A stretch of 64,000 bases of DNA, from the NCBI RefSeq assembly GCF_004331955.1, contig NZ_CP036532.1, forward strand, positions 992,001 to 1,056,000, read 5' to 3'. Below the pieces are notes generated by a model. The model saw only the letters and a program-made list of their open reading frames with translations, was not told the origin of the DNA and did not search any database. Both the position numbers and the translations under genes were made by a program. Positions 39,177 through 47,691 of the stretch are shown here, piece after piece. Within the stretch, counting starts at the first letter, position 1. Every line of letters begins with the position of its first letter. The DNA comes from Roseitalea porphyridii. Lineage in GTDB: Bacteria; Pseudomonadota; Alphaproteobacteria; Rhizobiales; Rhizobiaceae.

Positions 39177-40818
39177 GATAGATCGCGTCCTTGAAGGGAC
39201 GGGCGCCGAGCCGTCGATAGGCGTCGAGGAAGGTCTCGTCGGCGGTATGGCGCAAATCCAGATAGGTCTCGACGATCGCCTCGATCGCCGGGATCAGGTC
39301 TTCGGCGGCAAAGCCGGGGCCGGTGCGCTCGCCGATCGTGGCGGTTTCGGTGCTGTCGCCGCCGAGCGTGATCTGGTAGTTTTCGACGCCCGCCTTGTCG
39401 AGGCCCAGAATGCCGATATGGCCGACATGATGGTGCCCGCAGGCATTGATGCAGCCCGAGATCTTGATCTTCATCGGCCCGATGTCGCGCTCCAGCTTCA
39501 GAGCGTCGAAATGGGTCGCGATCTCCTGGGCGATCGGGATCGAGCGGGCCGTCGCCAGCGCGCAGTAATCCATCCCCGGGCAGGCGATGATGTCCGAGAT
39601 CAGGCCGATATTGGCGGTCGCCAGCCCGGCCTTCTTCAGTTCGGCATGGACCGCCGGGATGTCGGCCTTCCTGACGTGCGGCAGGATGATGTTCTGCTCG
39701 TGCGAAACACGCAGTTCGTCATGACCGTAGCGCTCGGCGAGATCGGCGAGCACGCGCATCTGATCGGCCGTCGCATCGCCCGGCGTGCCGCCGACCGGTT
39801 TGAGCGACACCGACACGATCCCGTAGGCGGGGTTCCTGTGCTCTGTGACGTTGGTTTCGACGAACGAGCGGAACACCGGATCGTCGGCCTGGGCGCGGTC
39901 GAAGGCAAGCGACTGGGTGTTGTCGAAATCGGGCGGCGCGAACGCCGCTTCGATGCGGGCGACGAGGTCAGCGGGCGGCGCCTGGAAAAGCGCCTTCTGT
40001 TCGGCGAAGGCCTCCTCGATCATCGCCCTGATCTCCTCCGTGCCGGTTTCGTGCACGAGGATCTTGATGCGCGCCTTGTACTTGTTGTCGCGCCGGCCGG
40101 CGAGATTATAGACCCGCAGGATCGCTTCCAGATAGGGCAGAAGGTCGGCTTTCGGCAGGAAGTCGCGGACGGTCTTGCCGATCATCGGCGTGCGCCCGAG
40201 CCCGCCGCCGACGATCACCTCATAGCCTGGCTCGCCTGCTTCGTTGCGGACCATGCGCAGGCCGATATCGTGCGCTTTCGTCACCGCCCGGTCGTTGGGT
40301 GAACCGGTGATCGCGATCTTGAACTTGCGGGGCAGGTACTGGAATTCGGGATGGTCGGTCGACCATTGCCGCAGCAGTTCGGCGGTCGGGCGCGGATCCT
40401 CGATCTCGTCGGCGGCGGCACCGGCGAAATGGTCGGCCGTGACGTTGCGGATGCAGTTTCCCGAAGTCTGGATGGCGTGCATCTCGACATCGGCGAGCGC
40501 GTCGAGAATGTCCGGCACGTCCTTCAGCTTCGGCCAGTTGAACTGCACGTTCTGGCGCGTGGTGAAATGGCCGTAGCCCTTGTCCCAGCGCTCGGCGATC
40601 ATCGCCAGTTGCCGCATCTGGCGCGAATTGAGCGTGCCGTAGGGGATTGCCACCCGCAGCATGTAGGCGTGCAGTTGCAGATAGAGCCCGTTCTTCAGGC
40701 GCAGCGGCTTGAACTCGTCCTCGGTCAGCGAGCCGTCAATGCGGCGGTTCACCTGCTCGCGGAACTCGGCGACGCGGGCGCGCACGAAATCGGCGTCGAA
40801 ATCGTCATAAGCATACAT
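39145..40818 (-). CDS. cysI: Ferredoxin-type sulfite reductase (hemoprotein, 557 aa)
   Basis: This enzyme reduces sulfite to sulfide with six electrons, using a coupled sirohaem and [4Fe-4S] cluster. The cluster ligands are C413-x5-C419 (CPGMDYC) and C456-x3-C460 (GCINACGHHHVGHIG). It has the two-fold ferrodoxin-like repeats and an RQNVQFNWP sirohaem contact. A nitrite reductase reading is less likely given the cysG-cysH context. The start codon lies three bases after DUF2849. Confidence 0.94.
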   Translation of the reverse strand: MYAYDDFDADFVRARVAEFREQVNRRIDGSLTEDEFKPLRLKNGLYLQLHAYMLRVAIPYGTLNSRQMRQLAMIAERWDKGYGHFTTRQNVQFNWPKLKDVPDILDALADVEMHAIQTSGNCIRNVTADHFAGAAADEIEDPRPTAELLRQWSTDHPEFQYLPRKFKIAITGSPNDRAVTKAHDIGLRMVRNEAGEPGYEVIVGGGLGRTPMIGKTVRDFLPKADLLPYLEAILRVYNLAGRRDNKYKARIKILVHETGTEEIRAMIEEAFAEQKALFQAPPADLVARIEAAFAPPDFDNTQSLAFDRAQADDPVFRSFVETNVTEHRNPAYGIVSVSLKPVGGTPGDATADQMRVLADLAERYGHDELRVSHEQNIILPHVRKADIPAVHAELKKAGLATANIGLISDIIACPGMDYCALATARSIPIAQEIATHFDALKLERDIGPMKIKISGCINACGHHHVGHIGILGLDKAGVENYQITLGGDSTETATIGERTGPGFAAEDLIPAIEAIVETYLDLRHTADETFLDAYRRLGARPFKDAIYHEHRDNARAA

Positions 40819-40821
40819 GGA

Positions 40822-41124
40822 TCAGGCCTCCGCCTGCTTGCCGTGGAAATAGTTGGAGGGCCCGCGCGTGCGGAACGCCTCGCGGAAATGCACCGGCTGT
40901 GGCCGTCCGTCAGGGCCGATCGTGACATCGGCCAGATAGGCGCCGACGATACGACCCGGCTGCGCGTTGGCGATGCCCAGCAGGCGCTCGGCCTCTTCGC
41001 CATCGTGCGCGACGGCGGCATCGCCGTGGTCCCGTGACCAGTCGCCCGATGCGGTCAGATAGATCACGTCGCCCTCGAACAGATCGTTGGCGGTGACGAT
41101 TTGCGGATGGGTCTGGCGCGCCAT
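40822..41124 (-). CDS. DUF2849 protein of the cys operon (100 aa)
   Basis: This is a short cytoplasmic protein found in alphaproteobacterial sulfate-assimilation operons between cysG and cysI. Recognised by QIVTANDLFEGDVIYLTASG near the N-terminus and the GPSNYFHGKQAEA tail. Its function is unknown; the conserved position suggests help in sulfite reductase assembly. Its start overlaps the cysG stop by one base (TGATG). Confidence 0.88.
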   Translation of the reverse strand: MARQTHPQIVTANDLFEGDVIYLTASGDWSRDHGDAAVAHDGEEAERLLGIANAQPGRIVGAYLADVTIGPDGRPQPVHFREAFRTRGPSNYFHGKQAEA

Positions 41125-42524
41125 CAGACAGCCTCCGCCCGGGCAGGCAACGCGTCCATGGCGACCTGCGCCCCGCGCGGGGCGATGCCGTAGAGCAGAA
41201 CGGCCGGACCGGTGATGCCCGCATCTGCCAGCGCCTCGGGCAGGCCGCCAAGCGTTGCGGCGACGATCCGCTGGTCGGCGCGCGCGGCGTTCTCGACCAC
41301 GGTGACGGGGGTCTCCGCATCGGCGCCGTGCATCAGGAGGCGCCCGCGCAGGAAGGCCGAAGCCTTGAGCCCCATATAGATCGCGGCCGCTTCGCCCGGC
41401 CGGGCCAGCGCGCGCCAGTCATGGTCGGCAAAACCCTCGGCGTCGTGCCCGGTGATGATTCGCAGCGAGGCGTTGCGTCCGCGACGGGTCAGCGACCGGC
41501 CGATGGAGGCCACCGCCGCCGAGGCGGACGTGATGCCCGGCACGATCTCGAATTCGATGCCGGCCTCATCGAGCGCGTCCAGTTCCTCCTCGAGCCGACC
41601 GAACACGGCCGGATCGCCGGATTTCAGCCGGATGACGCGCGCGCCGGCGCTGGCATGCTCGATCATCAATGCGTTGATCGCGTCCTGCGTCCAGGCCGGA
41701 CCGAAGCCCTTCTTGCCGGTCTCGACGATGATCGCCTCGCGCCGGGCGAGTTCAAGGATCGGCTGAGGCACCAGCCGGTCATGCAGGACGACATCGGCCT
41801 CGTGCAGCGCGTTGCGGGCTTTCAGGGTGAGCAGTTCCGGATCGCCCGGTCCCGCGCCCACGAACACCACCGAGCCCGGCCCGTCGCGGCGTTCGATTTC
41901 GTCGGTCAGCAGCGTTTCGAGCGTCTCGCGCACGGCCTCTTCACCGCCCGCCTTCAGCGCGCGATCACCGGCGCCGAAATAGAACTTCGTCCAGAAGGCG
42001 CGGCGCTTTTTGGAATCGCCGAGCATCTCGGCGCGGGCGCGGAACGCCTGGCCGATCCGCGTCAACACGCCGAGCGAAGCGGGCAGGCGCTCCTCGAGGT
42101 CCGCCTTGATCTTTCGCGCCAGCACCGGCGCAGCGCCCTCGGTGCCGATCGCGACCGTCACCGGATCGCGGTCGACGATCGCTGGCGTGATGAACTGGGA
42201 GTCCTCGAGATTGTCGACGATGTTGACGAGCGCACCGGCCTCGCGACCGATCCGCGCGGCACGGGCGTCCTCGGCCGGATCGTCGTTCGCCGCATAGAGC
42301 AGGGCGGCGCACAGCGCATCGCCCGCCGCGATCGGCCGCTCGGTCAAGACGATTCTGCCTTCGGCGGCCCACTGCCGGACCTGCGGGACGACGTCCTCGC
42401 CGAACACGGCAATCCGCGCCTCGGTCTTCAGCAGCAGCCGCAGCTTTGCCACGGCGGTTTCGCCGGCGCCCGACACGATGACGCGGCGGCCGCCCAGGTT
42501 CACGAAGACGGGGAAATGGCGCAT
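41124..42524 (-). CDS. cysG: Sirohaem synthase CysG (466 aa)
   Basis: This is a fused enzyme making the sirohaem cofactor of CysI. The N-terminal part is the precorrin-2 dehydrogenase/ferrochelatase (NAD motif GGRRVIVSGAGETAVAKLRL). The C-terminal part (from about residue 210) is uroporphyrinogen-III methyltransferase (VVFVGAGPGDPELLTLKA and RLKSGDPAVFGRLEEE). ATG 42524 is preferred because AGAGG lies seven bases upstream; an upstream start at 42554 lacks a site. It opens the cys operon. Confidence 0.95.
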   Translation of the reverse strand: MRHFPVFVNLGGRRVIVSGAGETAVAKLRLLLKTEARIAVFGEDVVPQVRQWAAEGRIVLTERPIAAGDALCAALLYAANDDPAEDARAARIGREAGALVNIVDNLEDSQFITPAIVDRDPVTVAIGTEGAAPVLARKIKADLEERLPASLGVLTRIGQAFRARAEMLGDSKKRRAFWTKFYFGAGDRALKAGGEEAVRETLETLLTDEIERRDGPGSVVFVGAGPGDPELLTLKARNALHEADVVLHDRLVPQPILELARREAIIVETGKKGFGPAWTQDAINALMIEHASAGARVIRLKSGDPAVFGRLEEELDALDEAGIEFEIVPGITSASAAVASIGRSLTRRGRNASLRIITGHDAEGFADHDWRALARPGEAAAIYMGLKASAFLRGRLLMHGADAETPVTVVENAARADQRIVAATLGGLPEALADAGITGPAVLLYGIAPRGAQVAMDALPARAEAV

Positions 42525-42577
42525 GAGCCCACCTCTTGGAAGTTTCTTCGACAATAGGGCTCGCAGCCAGGGCTCAG

Positions 42578-42600
42578 AAGAATTGTGTTCCCAAGAATTG
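42578..42600 (-). promoter_or_regulatory. Direct repeat CAATTCTT x2 upstream of cysG
   Basis: On the minus strand CAATTCTT occurs twice, 15 bases apart start to start, 54-76 bases before the cysG start. A weak promoter (TTCTGA-16-CTATTG) lies just downstream. This could be a binding site for the operon's regulator, but it is a chance-level motif without comparison. Confidence 0.3.
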
Positions 42601-42652
42601 CGGCGGGCGCGAAAAATCCGTTCCGTGAAAGGCGCCTTCGCGCCGGCCCGAT

Positions 42653-42666
42653 TTGATCGGTGTCAA
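42653..42666 (+). promoter_or_regulatory. FNR/FixK-type box upstream of hemA
   Basis: TTGAT-cggt-GTCAA matches nine of ten defined bases of the FNR/FixK consensus TTGAT-N4-ATCAA. It lies 129 bases before the hemA start and 129 bases from the divergent cysG start. FnrL and FixK2 regulate hemA in Rhodobacter and Bradyrhizobium, so oxygen control of haem synthesis is a good reading. Confidence 0.65.
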
Positions 42667-42794
42667 GGAACCGGCCTGTTCCGGTTGCGACAATCGCGCC
42701 ACTTTCGAAGCGTTCCAATCTTGCGGGAGCGCGTCTATATAGGCGGCGAAATCGGCCCGGGCGGGTCGCTCGCACGGGCACAATGAGGATAGTG

Positions 42795-44051
42795 ATGACG
42801 GTGAAGGCGTTCGACGCGTTGCAGAGCAAGCCCATGGATTTCGACGAGTTCTTCGCCGACAGCCTCGCCGGTCTTCACGAGGCGGGCAATTACCGTGTGT
42901 TTGCCGAGCTTGAGCGCAAGCGGGGTTCGTTCCCGCGGGCGACGCGCTATCGCGAGGACGGCTCGACGCACGATGTGACCGTGTGGTGCTCGAACGACTA
43001 TTTGGGCATGGGCCAGCATCCGGAGGTGGTCGCGGCGATGCACGATGCGATCGAGCGCTGCGGCACCGGCGCGGGCGGCACGCGCAACATCTCGGGCACC
43101 AATCATGGCCATGTGCGGCTCGAGCGCGAACTGGCGGACCTGCACGGCAAGGACGCCGCGCTGATCTTCACCTCGGGCTATGTCTCGAACTGGGCCGCGC
43201 TCGGCACGCTGCTCGCCAAGATCCCCGGGATCATCTGCTACACCGACGCGCTCAACCACGCCTCGATGATCGAGGGCATCCGCCATTCCAGATGCGAAAA
43301 GCGCATCTTCAAGCACAATGACTGGCGCGATCTGGACCGGCTGATGGCCGCCGACGATCCGGCCGCGCCCAAGCTGGTCGCCTTCGAGAGCGTCTATTCG
43401 ATGGATGGCGACATCGCGCCGATCGCCGAGATCTGCGACGTCGCCGACAAGCATGGCGCGCTGAAATATATCGACGAGGTGCATGCGGTGGGCATGTACG
43501 GTCCGCGCGGCGGCGGGGTCGCCGAGCGCGAGGGCCTGATGGACCGGATCGATGTGATCGAGGGCACGCTGGGCAAGGCGTTCGGCGTGATGGGCGGCTA
43601 CATCACCGGTTCGAGGAACCTGGTCGACTTCGTGCGCTCGTTCGCCTCGGGCTTCATCTTCACCACCGCGCTTCCTCCCGCACTGGCCGCCGGCGCGGTC
43701 GCCTCGATCCGGCATCTGAAGGCCCATGACGAAAAGCGGCAGGCCCACCAGGAGGCGGTGCGCAAGGTGCGCGCGGCGCTCGACCGGCAGGGCATTCCGC
43801 ACATGCAAAACCCCTCGCACATCGTGCCGGTGATGGTGGGGGACGCGGCCAAGTGCAAATGGATCTCCGACATCCTGCTGGAGGATTACGGGATCTATGT
43901 GCAGCCGATCAACTATCCGACGGTTCCCGTGGGTACCGAACGGCTGAGGATCACGCCGACCCCGTTCCACACCGACGCCGACATCGCCCATCTTTCGGGC
44001 GCCCTGTGCGACCTGTGGAGCCAGTGCGCCCTCGCAAGGGCCGTGGCGTAG
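42795..44051 (+). CDS. hemA: 5-aminolevulinate synthase (418 aa)
   Basis: This is a PLP enzyme that condenses glycine and succinyl-CoA, the first step of haem synthesis by the Shemin pathway of alphaproteobacteria. Motifs: [33 protein letters not shown], and the PLP lysine in [19 protein letters not shown] 42795 is preferred, with GAGGA five bases upstream; ATG 42783 is an alternative. An FNR-like box precedes it. Confidence 0.97.
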   Translation: MTVKAFDALQSKPMDFDEFFADSLAGLHEAGNYRVFAELERKRGSFPRATRYREDGSTHDVTVWCSNDYLGMGQHPEVVAAMHDAIERCGTGAGGTRNISGTNHGHVRLERELADLHGKDAALIFTSGYVSNWAALGTLLAKIPGIICYTDALNHASMIEGIRHSRCEKRIFKHNDWRDLDRLMAADDPAAPKLVAFESVYSMDGDIAPIAEICDVADKHGALKYIDEVHAVGMYGPRGGGVAEREGLMDRIDVIEGTLGKAFGVMGGYITGSRNLVDFVRSFASGFIFTTALPPALAAGAVASIRHLKAHDEKRQAHQEAVRKVRAALDRQGIPHMQNPSHIVPVMVGDAAKCKWISDILLEDYGIYVQPINYPTVPVGTERLRITPTPFHTDADIAHLSGALCDLWSQCALARAVA

Positions 44052-44091
44052 GGCAGGGGGCTAAGCGCCGGCGCCAGCCACTCACACTTGT

Positions 44092-44240
44092 CCTTTCCCT
44101 GTTTGCGGGGAAGGCAGGGCGTCGGCATCGCGGCAGCATCACCCGAATAGACGCCAGGCCCATAGGATCGTGGCGCAACACGCCGAGTCGAGGTCCCCTT
44201 CGCCCCGCTTGCGGGGAGAGGGCAAGGGTGAGGGGCGGTG
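44092..44240. repeat. Second copy of intergenic palindromic repeat
   Basis: Stem-loops at 44092-44114 (CCTTtCCC/GGGAAGG with a bulge) and 44203-44216 (CCCCGC-tt-GCGGGG) share the core CTTGCGGGGAGAGGG and GTGAGGGG with the element at 36928-37093. It lies between convergent hemA and the CoA-transferase gene and may also end transcription. Confidence 0.6.
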
Positions 44241-44241
44241 C

Positions 44242-45435
44242 TTATGCGGTTTCAATCGCCTCCAGCTCCGCCAGAACCTCGTCCGTATGCTCACCGAGGC
44301 GCGGCGAGGGGCGGTCGGCACACAGCGGCAACCCGTCCATCATCACCGGCATGCGCACCGACGCGATCGGGTTGCCGGCCGCATCAGGCAGGTCGACGCG
44401 CATGCCGCGCGCGATGATCTGCGGATCGGCGAACGCGTCGGCGATCGTGTTGATCGGTCCGGTCGGCACGTTTGCCTTCTCGCAGGCGGCGACCAGATCG
44501 TCGCGGCGCCACCGGCGCGTCTTTCCCGCCAGCAGCCCGGTCAGCGCCGCCCGGTTTTCGACGCGCGTCCGGTTGGTCGCAAAGCGCGGAACGGCCGGCA
44601 GATCGTCAAGGCCAAGCATTCCGCACAGCCGCGCGAACTGTCCGTCATTGCCGACCGCGATGATCACGAACCCGTCGGCGGTCTCGATCACCTGATAGGG
44701 CGCGATGTTCGGGTGGGCGTTGCCGAGCCTGTTCGGCGGCGTGCCGGTCGCCAGGAAGTTCATGTTCTGGTTGGCCATCGCGGCGAGCATGACGTCCATC
44801 AGCGCGATGTCGATGTGCCGGCCCCTGCCGGTCTTCAGCGCGCCGATCAGCGCCGCTTCGATCGCCGCGACCGCGTAGACGCCCGAAAAGATGTCGGCGA
44901 TCGCCACGCCCGCCTTCATCGGCTGGCGGTCCGGCTCGCCGGTGACCGACATGAAGCCGGCCATGCCCTGGATGATGAAATCGTAGCCCGGCCGGTCCCT
45001 GTAGGGGCCGGTCTGGCCGAAGCCGGTGATCGAACAGGTGACGAGGCGCCGGTTCAGCGCCGAAAGGCTGGCATGGTCGAGCCCGTGCTTGGCGAGCCCG
45101 CCGACCTTGAAGTTCTCGATGACGACATCGGCCGTCGCGGCGAGCCTGCGCACCGTCGCCTGGCCTTCGGGCGTCTTGAAGTCGACTGCGACCGAGCGCT
45201 TGCCCCGATTGGCCGCGTGGAAATAGGCGGCCGACAGCGGATTTCCGTCGGCGCCGGTGATGAAAGGCGGGCCCCAGCCGCGCGTTTCGTCGCCGCCATC
45301 GGGGTGCTCGACCTTGATCACGTCGGCCCCGAGATCGGCAAGCATCTGGCCGGCCCAGGGCCCGGCGAGCACGCGCGCCAGTTCGATCACCCGGATGCCG
45401 GCGAGCGGCCGGTCGGCGGACGGTTCAGCGTTCAT
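44242..45435 (-). CDS. CaiB/BaiF-family CoA-transferase (397 aa)
   Basis: This is a family III CoA-transferase that moves CoA between acids. Family motifs: PLAGIRVIELARVLAGPWAG, LADLGADVIKVEHPDGGDET, DVVIENFKVGGLAKHGLD with the catalytic Asp region, and TGEPDRQPMKAGVAIADIFS. The substrate cannot be told. It overlaps the MFS transporter gene by 11 bases, so transport and activation of the same acid is a reasonable guess. Confidence 0.93.
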   Translation of the reverse strand: MNAEPSADRPLAGIRVIELARVLAGPWAGQMLADLGADVIKVEHPDGGDETRGWGPPFITGADGNPLSAAYFHAANRGKRSVAVDFKTPEGQATVRRLAATADVVIENFKVGGLAKHGLDHASLSALNRRLVTCSITGFGQTGPYRDRPGYDFIIQGMAGFMSVTGEPDRQPMKAGVAIADIFSGVYAVAAIEAALIGALKTGRGRHIDIALMDVMLAAMANQNMNFLATGTPPNRLGNAHPNIAPYQVIETADGFVIIAVGNDGQFARLCGMLGLDDLPAVPRFATNRTRVENRAALTGLLAGKTRRWRRDDLVAACEKANVPTGPINTIADAFADPQIIARGMRVDLPDAAGNPIASVRMPVMMDGLPLCADRPSPRLGEHTDEVLAELEAIETA

Positions 45436-46639
45436 GGTGGACCCCGGCGAGACGATGGTGCGCGATCACGTAGAACAGGGCGGTCGCCAGCGCCAGCGTC
45501 GCCGCGGTCATGTAGGCCGCCGTCGCGCCACCGAGCGGATCGACCAGCAGCACCATCGGCGCCGACAGGAACTGGGCGAGGAACACCGCCATGGTCATCA
45601 TGCCCGATACCTGCCCCCGACGCTCCGGCGCCATGCGCGTGAACAGCCAGGTCGAGGCGTTGGGAAGGATGACGCCGGAAGCGAGCCCGACCAGAACCAT
45701 CAGCGCGAAGATGACCGGCACGGGCGGCCGCAGCGACAACAGGGCGAAGGCGGCCGCGCACACAAGGAACGCCAGCGAGGCCATCAGCGGCGGCGGCGCC
45801 ATGGTGCGGATGCGCCCGAAGACGAGCGCGACCGCACCGCTGGCGAACGTCATCACCGCGATGGCGCTGCCGGCGAGCGCGGCGCTGTCAATGCCCATGT
45901 CAGACAGCATGAAGGGCAGTTTGAGCGGGATGGTGAAGTAGATCAGGAAGTTGGCGAACGGCGCCATGCACACCAGCAACGCGAACCCCCAGGGGAAGGC
46001 CGCCATTGGCACGCTTTGCGCAGTGCGGGCCGGCGCCGGTTCCCCGACAGGAACCCTTGCCAGGATGAAGGGCACCAGAACGAACGGCGCCAGATAGATC
46101 GCGAACGGCGCGCGCCAGTGCAGATCGGCAAGGACGCCGCCCGACAGGATGAACACCATGCCGCCGAAGCTCATCGCCGCCGCCTGAAAGCCGAGAATGC
46201 GGCCGCGCTCGGCATCCGAGTAGAGCTCGGCGATCAGTGCCGTCGCCGCCGTCATGATCGCGCCGACGGCGACGCCGAGCACCAGCCGGGCGGCGATGAT
46301 CGCGCCGACCGTGTTCAGGTAGAGCCCGGACGAGCCGGCGACGATATAGACGGCGATGCCGGCCAGCAGGATGCGCCGCTTGAACGTGCGGTCGGCGATC
46401 AGCCCGGCCAGCGGCGCAGCGATGGCGATGGCAAGCCCCGGCATGGTCAGGATCAGCGGCACGAACCGGTCGCCGCCCGGCTCGCCGGCGAAATGGGCGG
46501 CAAGGCCCGGCAGCGCCGGAGCGATCGTCGCGCCGGCCATCACGGTCAACGTCGCGCAGAACAGCAGCACCACCAGCGCCGGCAGCCTTGGGTCGCGCAC
46601 GAGCGCCATCGACGGCGACGGGCTTTCAGGCGCGCTCAA
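45425..46639 (-). CDS. MFS transporter (404 aa)
   Basis: This is a twelve-helix major facilitator transporter. The loop 2-3 motif reads GLIADRTFKRRILLAG, and the pattern of helices with a central loop (PVGEPAPARTAQSVP) after the sixth is typical. It resembles drug-efflux type carriers, but the substrate is unknown. It overlaps genes at both ends (hydrolase upstream by 14 bases, CoA-transferase downstream by 11), so the three form one operon. Confidence 0.92.
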   Translation of the reverse strand: MSAPESPSPSMALVRDPRLPALVVLLFCATLTVMAGATIAPALPGLAAHFAGEPGGDRFVPLILTMPGLAIAIAAPLAGLIADRTFKRRILLAGIAVYIVAGSSGLYLNTVGAIIAARLVLGVAVGAIMTAATALIAELYSDAERGRILGFQAAAMSFGGMVFILSGGVLADLHWRAPFAIYLAPFVLVPFILARVPVGEPAPARTAQSVPMAAFPWGFALLVCMAPFANFLIYFTIPLKLPFMLSDMGIDSAALAGSAIAVMTFASGAVALVFGRIRTMAPPPLMASLAFLVCAAAFALLSLRPPVPVIFALMVLVGLASGVILPNASTWLFTRMAPERRGQVSGMMTMAVFLAQFLSAPMVLLVDPLGGATAAYMTAATLALATALFYVIAHHRLAGVHHER

Positions 46640-47570
46640 GGCGGGCCTCCAGCCATGCGATCAGCCGGCCGGTGGCCGCCTCGGCGACGGTGCTGTTGAG
46701 CGTTTCGTGGCGCGTGTTCTCGAAGACATGCAGCGTGACGTCCTCGTAGCCGGCGCGTTCGAGGCGGGCGGCCTGCTCACGAACGGCCTTGCCCCCGTCG
46801 GTCGCCGGATCGCTGTCGCCACCGGCCAGAAAGAAGGGCAGCGTCCGCGCGGCCCGCGGGGCCTCGTCGACGCGTGCGCCTGCGAAGATCAAGGCGAACA
46901 CGGCCTGCCACATGCCCACCGACGCGTCCCAGCCGCAATCGGGATCGGCGATATAGGCATCGACTTCGGCGTCGATGTCGCTGAGCCAGTCGAAATTCGT
47001 GCGCCGGTCCGGAATCGCCTTGGCCCATTGGCCGAAAGTCAGCGCCGGCAGCGCAAGCGAGGGCACGTCGCCGCCAAGCCGGAAACGCTCCCATTTCAGG
47101 ATCGCCTGGGCTGCCCGCCCGGCAAGGCCGCCCGAGAAGTTGGCGTTCCACACCGCGGCGCCCGCCAGATCGCCCGCATGGCGCAGCGCGAAGTTCATCG
47201 CGATCAGCCCGCCCATCGAATGGCCGAAGATGAAGACCGGCAGGTTCGGGTGCTGGCGGTGAATGTGATCGTGGACCGCGGCGACATCGGCCAGAACCGT
47301 GTCGGCGCCGTCGCGATCGGCCGAGAAACTGCCCTGCGGCGCGTCCGGCGCTTCGGTGCCGCCATGGCCGCGATGGTCGTGCGCATAGACCGCGAACCCG
47401 GCCTGTGCGAGCGCCAGGGCGAACCGCTCGTAGCGGGCGGCATGCTCGGCCAGCCCGTGATTGATCTGGACGACGGCCTTCGGGCCACCTTCGGCCGGCT
47501 GGTGACGCACAGCGAGGGTCGCGCCGGTCGGCGAGGAAAGGGGTCGGGCCTGGGCAAAGGACGATGACAT
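46626..47570 (-). CDS. Alpha/beta hydrolase, lysophospholipase-like (314 aa)
   Basis: This is a serine hydrolase with nucleophile elbow GHSMGG (FIFGHSMGGLIAMN), oxyanion motif VQINHGLAEHAARYERFA and the HDHRGHGGT stretch of monoglyceride lipase/PldB relatives. An Asp in ADPA and a late His in FENTRHETLN complete the triad. ATG 47570 is chosen. The longer reading from 47606 lacks support. First gene of the hydrolase-MFS-CoA-transferase operon. Confidence 0.9.
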   Translation of the reverse strand: MSSSFAQARPLSSPTGATLAVRHQPAEGGPKAVVQINHGLAEHAARYERFALALAQAGFAVYAHDHRGHGGTEAPDAPQGSFSADRDGADTVLADVAAVHDHIHRQHPNLPVFIFGHSMGGLIAMNFALRHAGDLAGAAVWNANFSGGLAGRAAQAILKWERFRLGGDVPSLALPALTFGQWAKAIPDRRTNFDWLSDIDAEVDAYIADPDCGWDASVGMWQAVFALIFAGARVDEAPRAARTLPFFLAGGDSDPATDGGKAVREQAARLERAGYEDVTLHVFENTRHETLNSTVAEAATGRLIAWLEARLERA

Positions 47571-47691
47571 GGGACGCACTTGCCCGCTTTGCGCCGCGCC
47601 GGTCAAGCGAGGCGACCAGCCGATTGCCCTTGCCGGCGGTTTCGCCTAAGGAGCCGCAATTCCACCCCATCGGCAAAGCGGGAGCGCGCGC

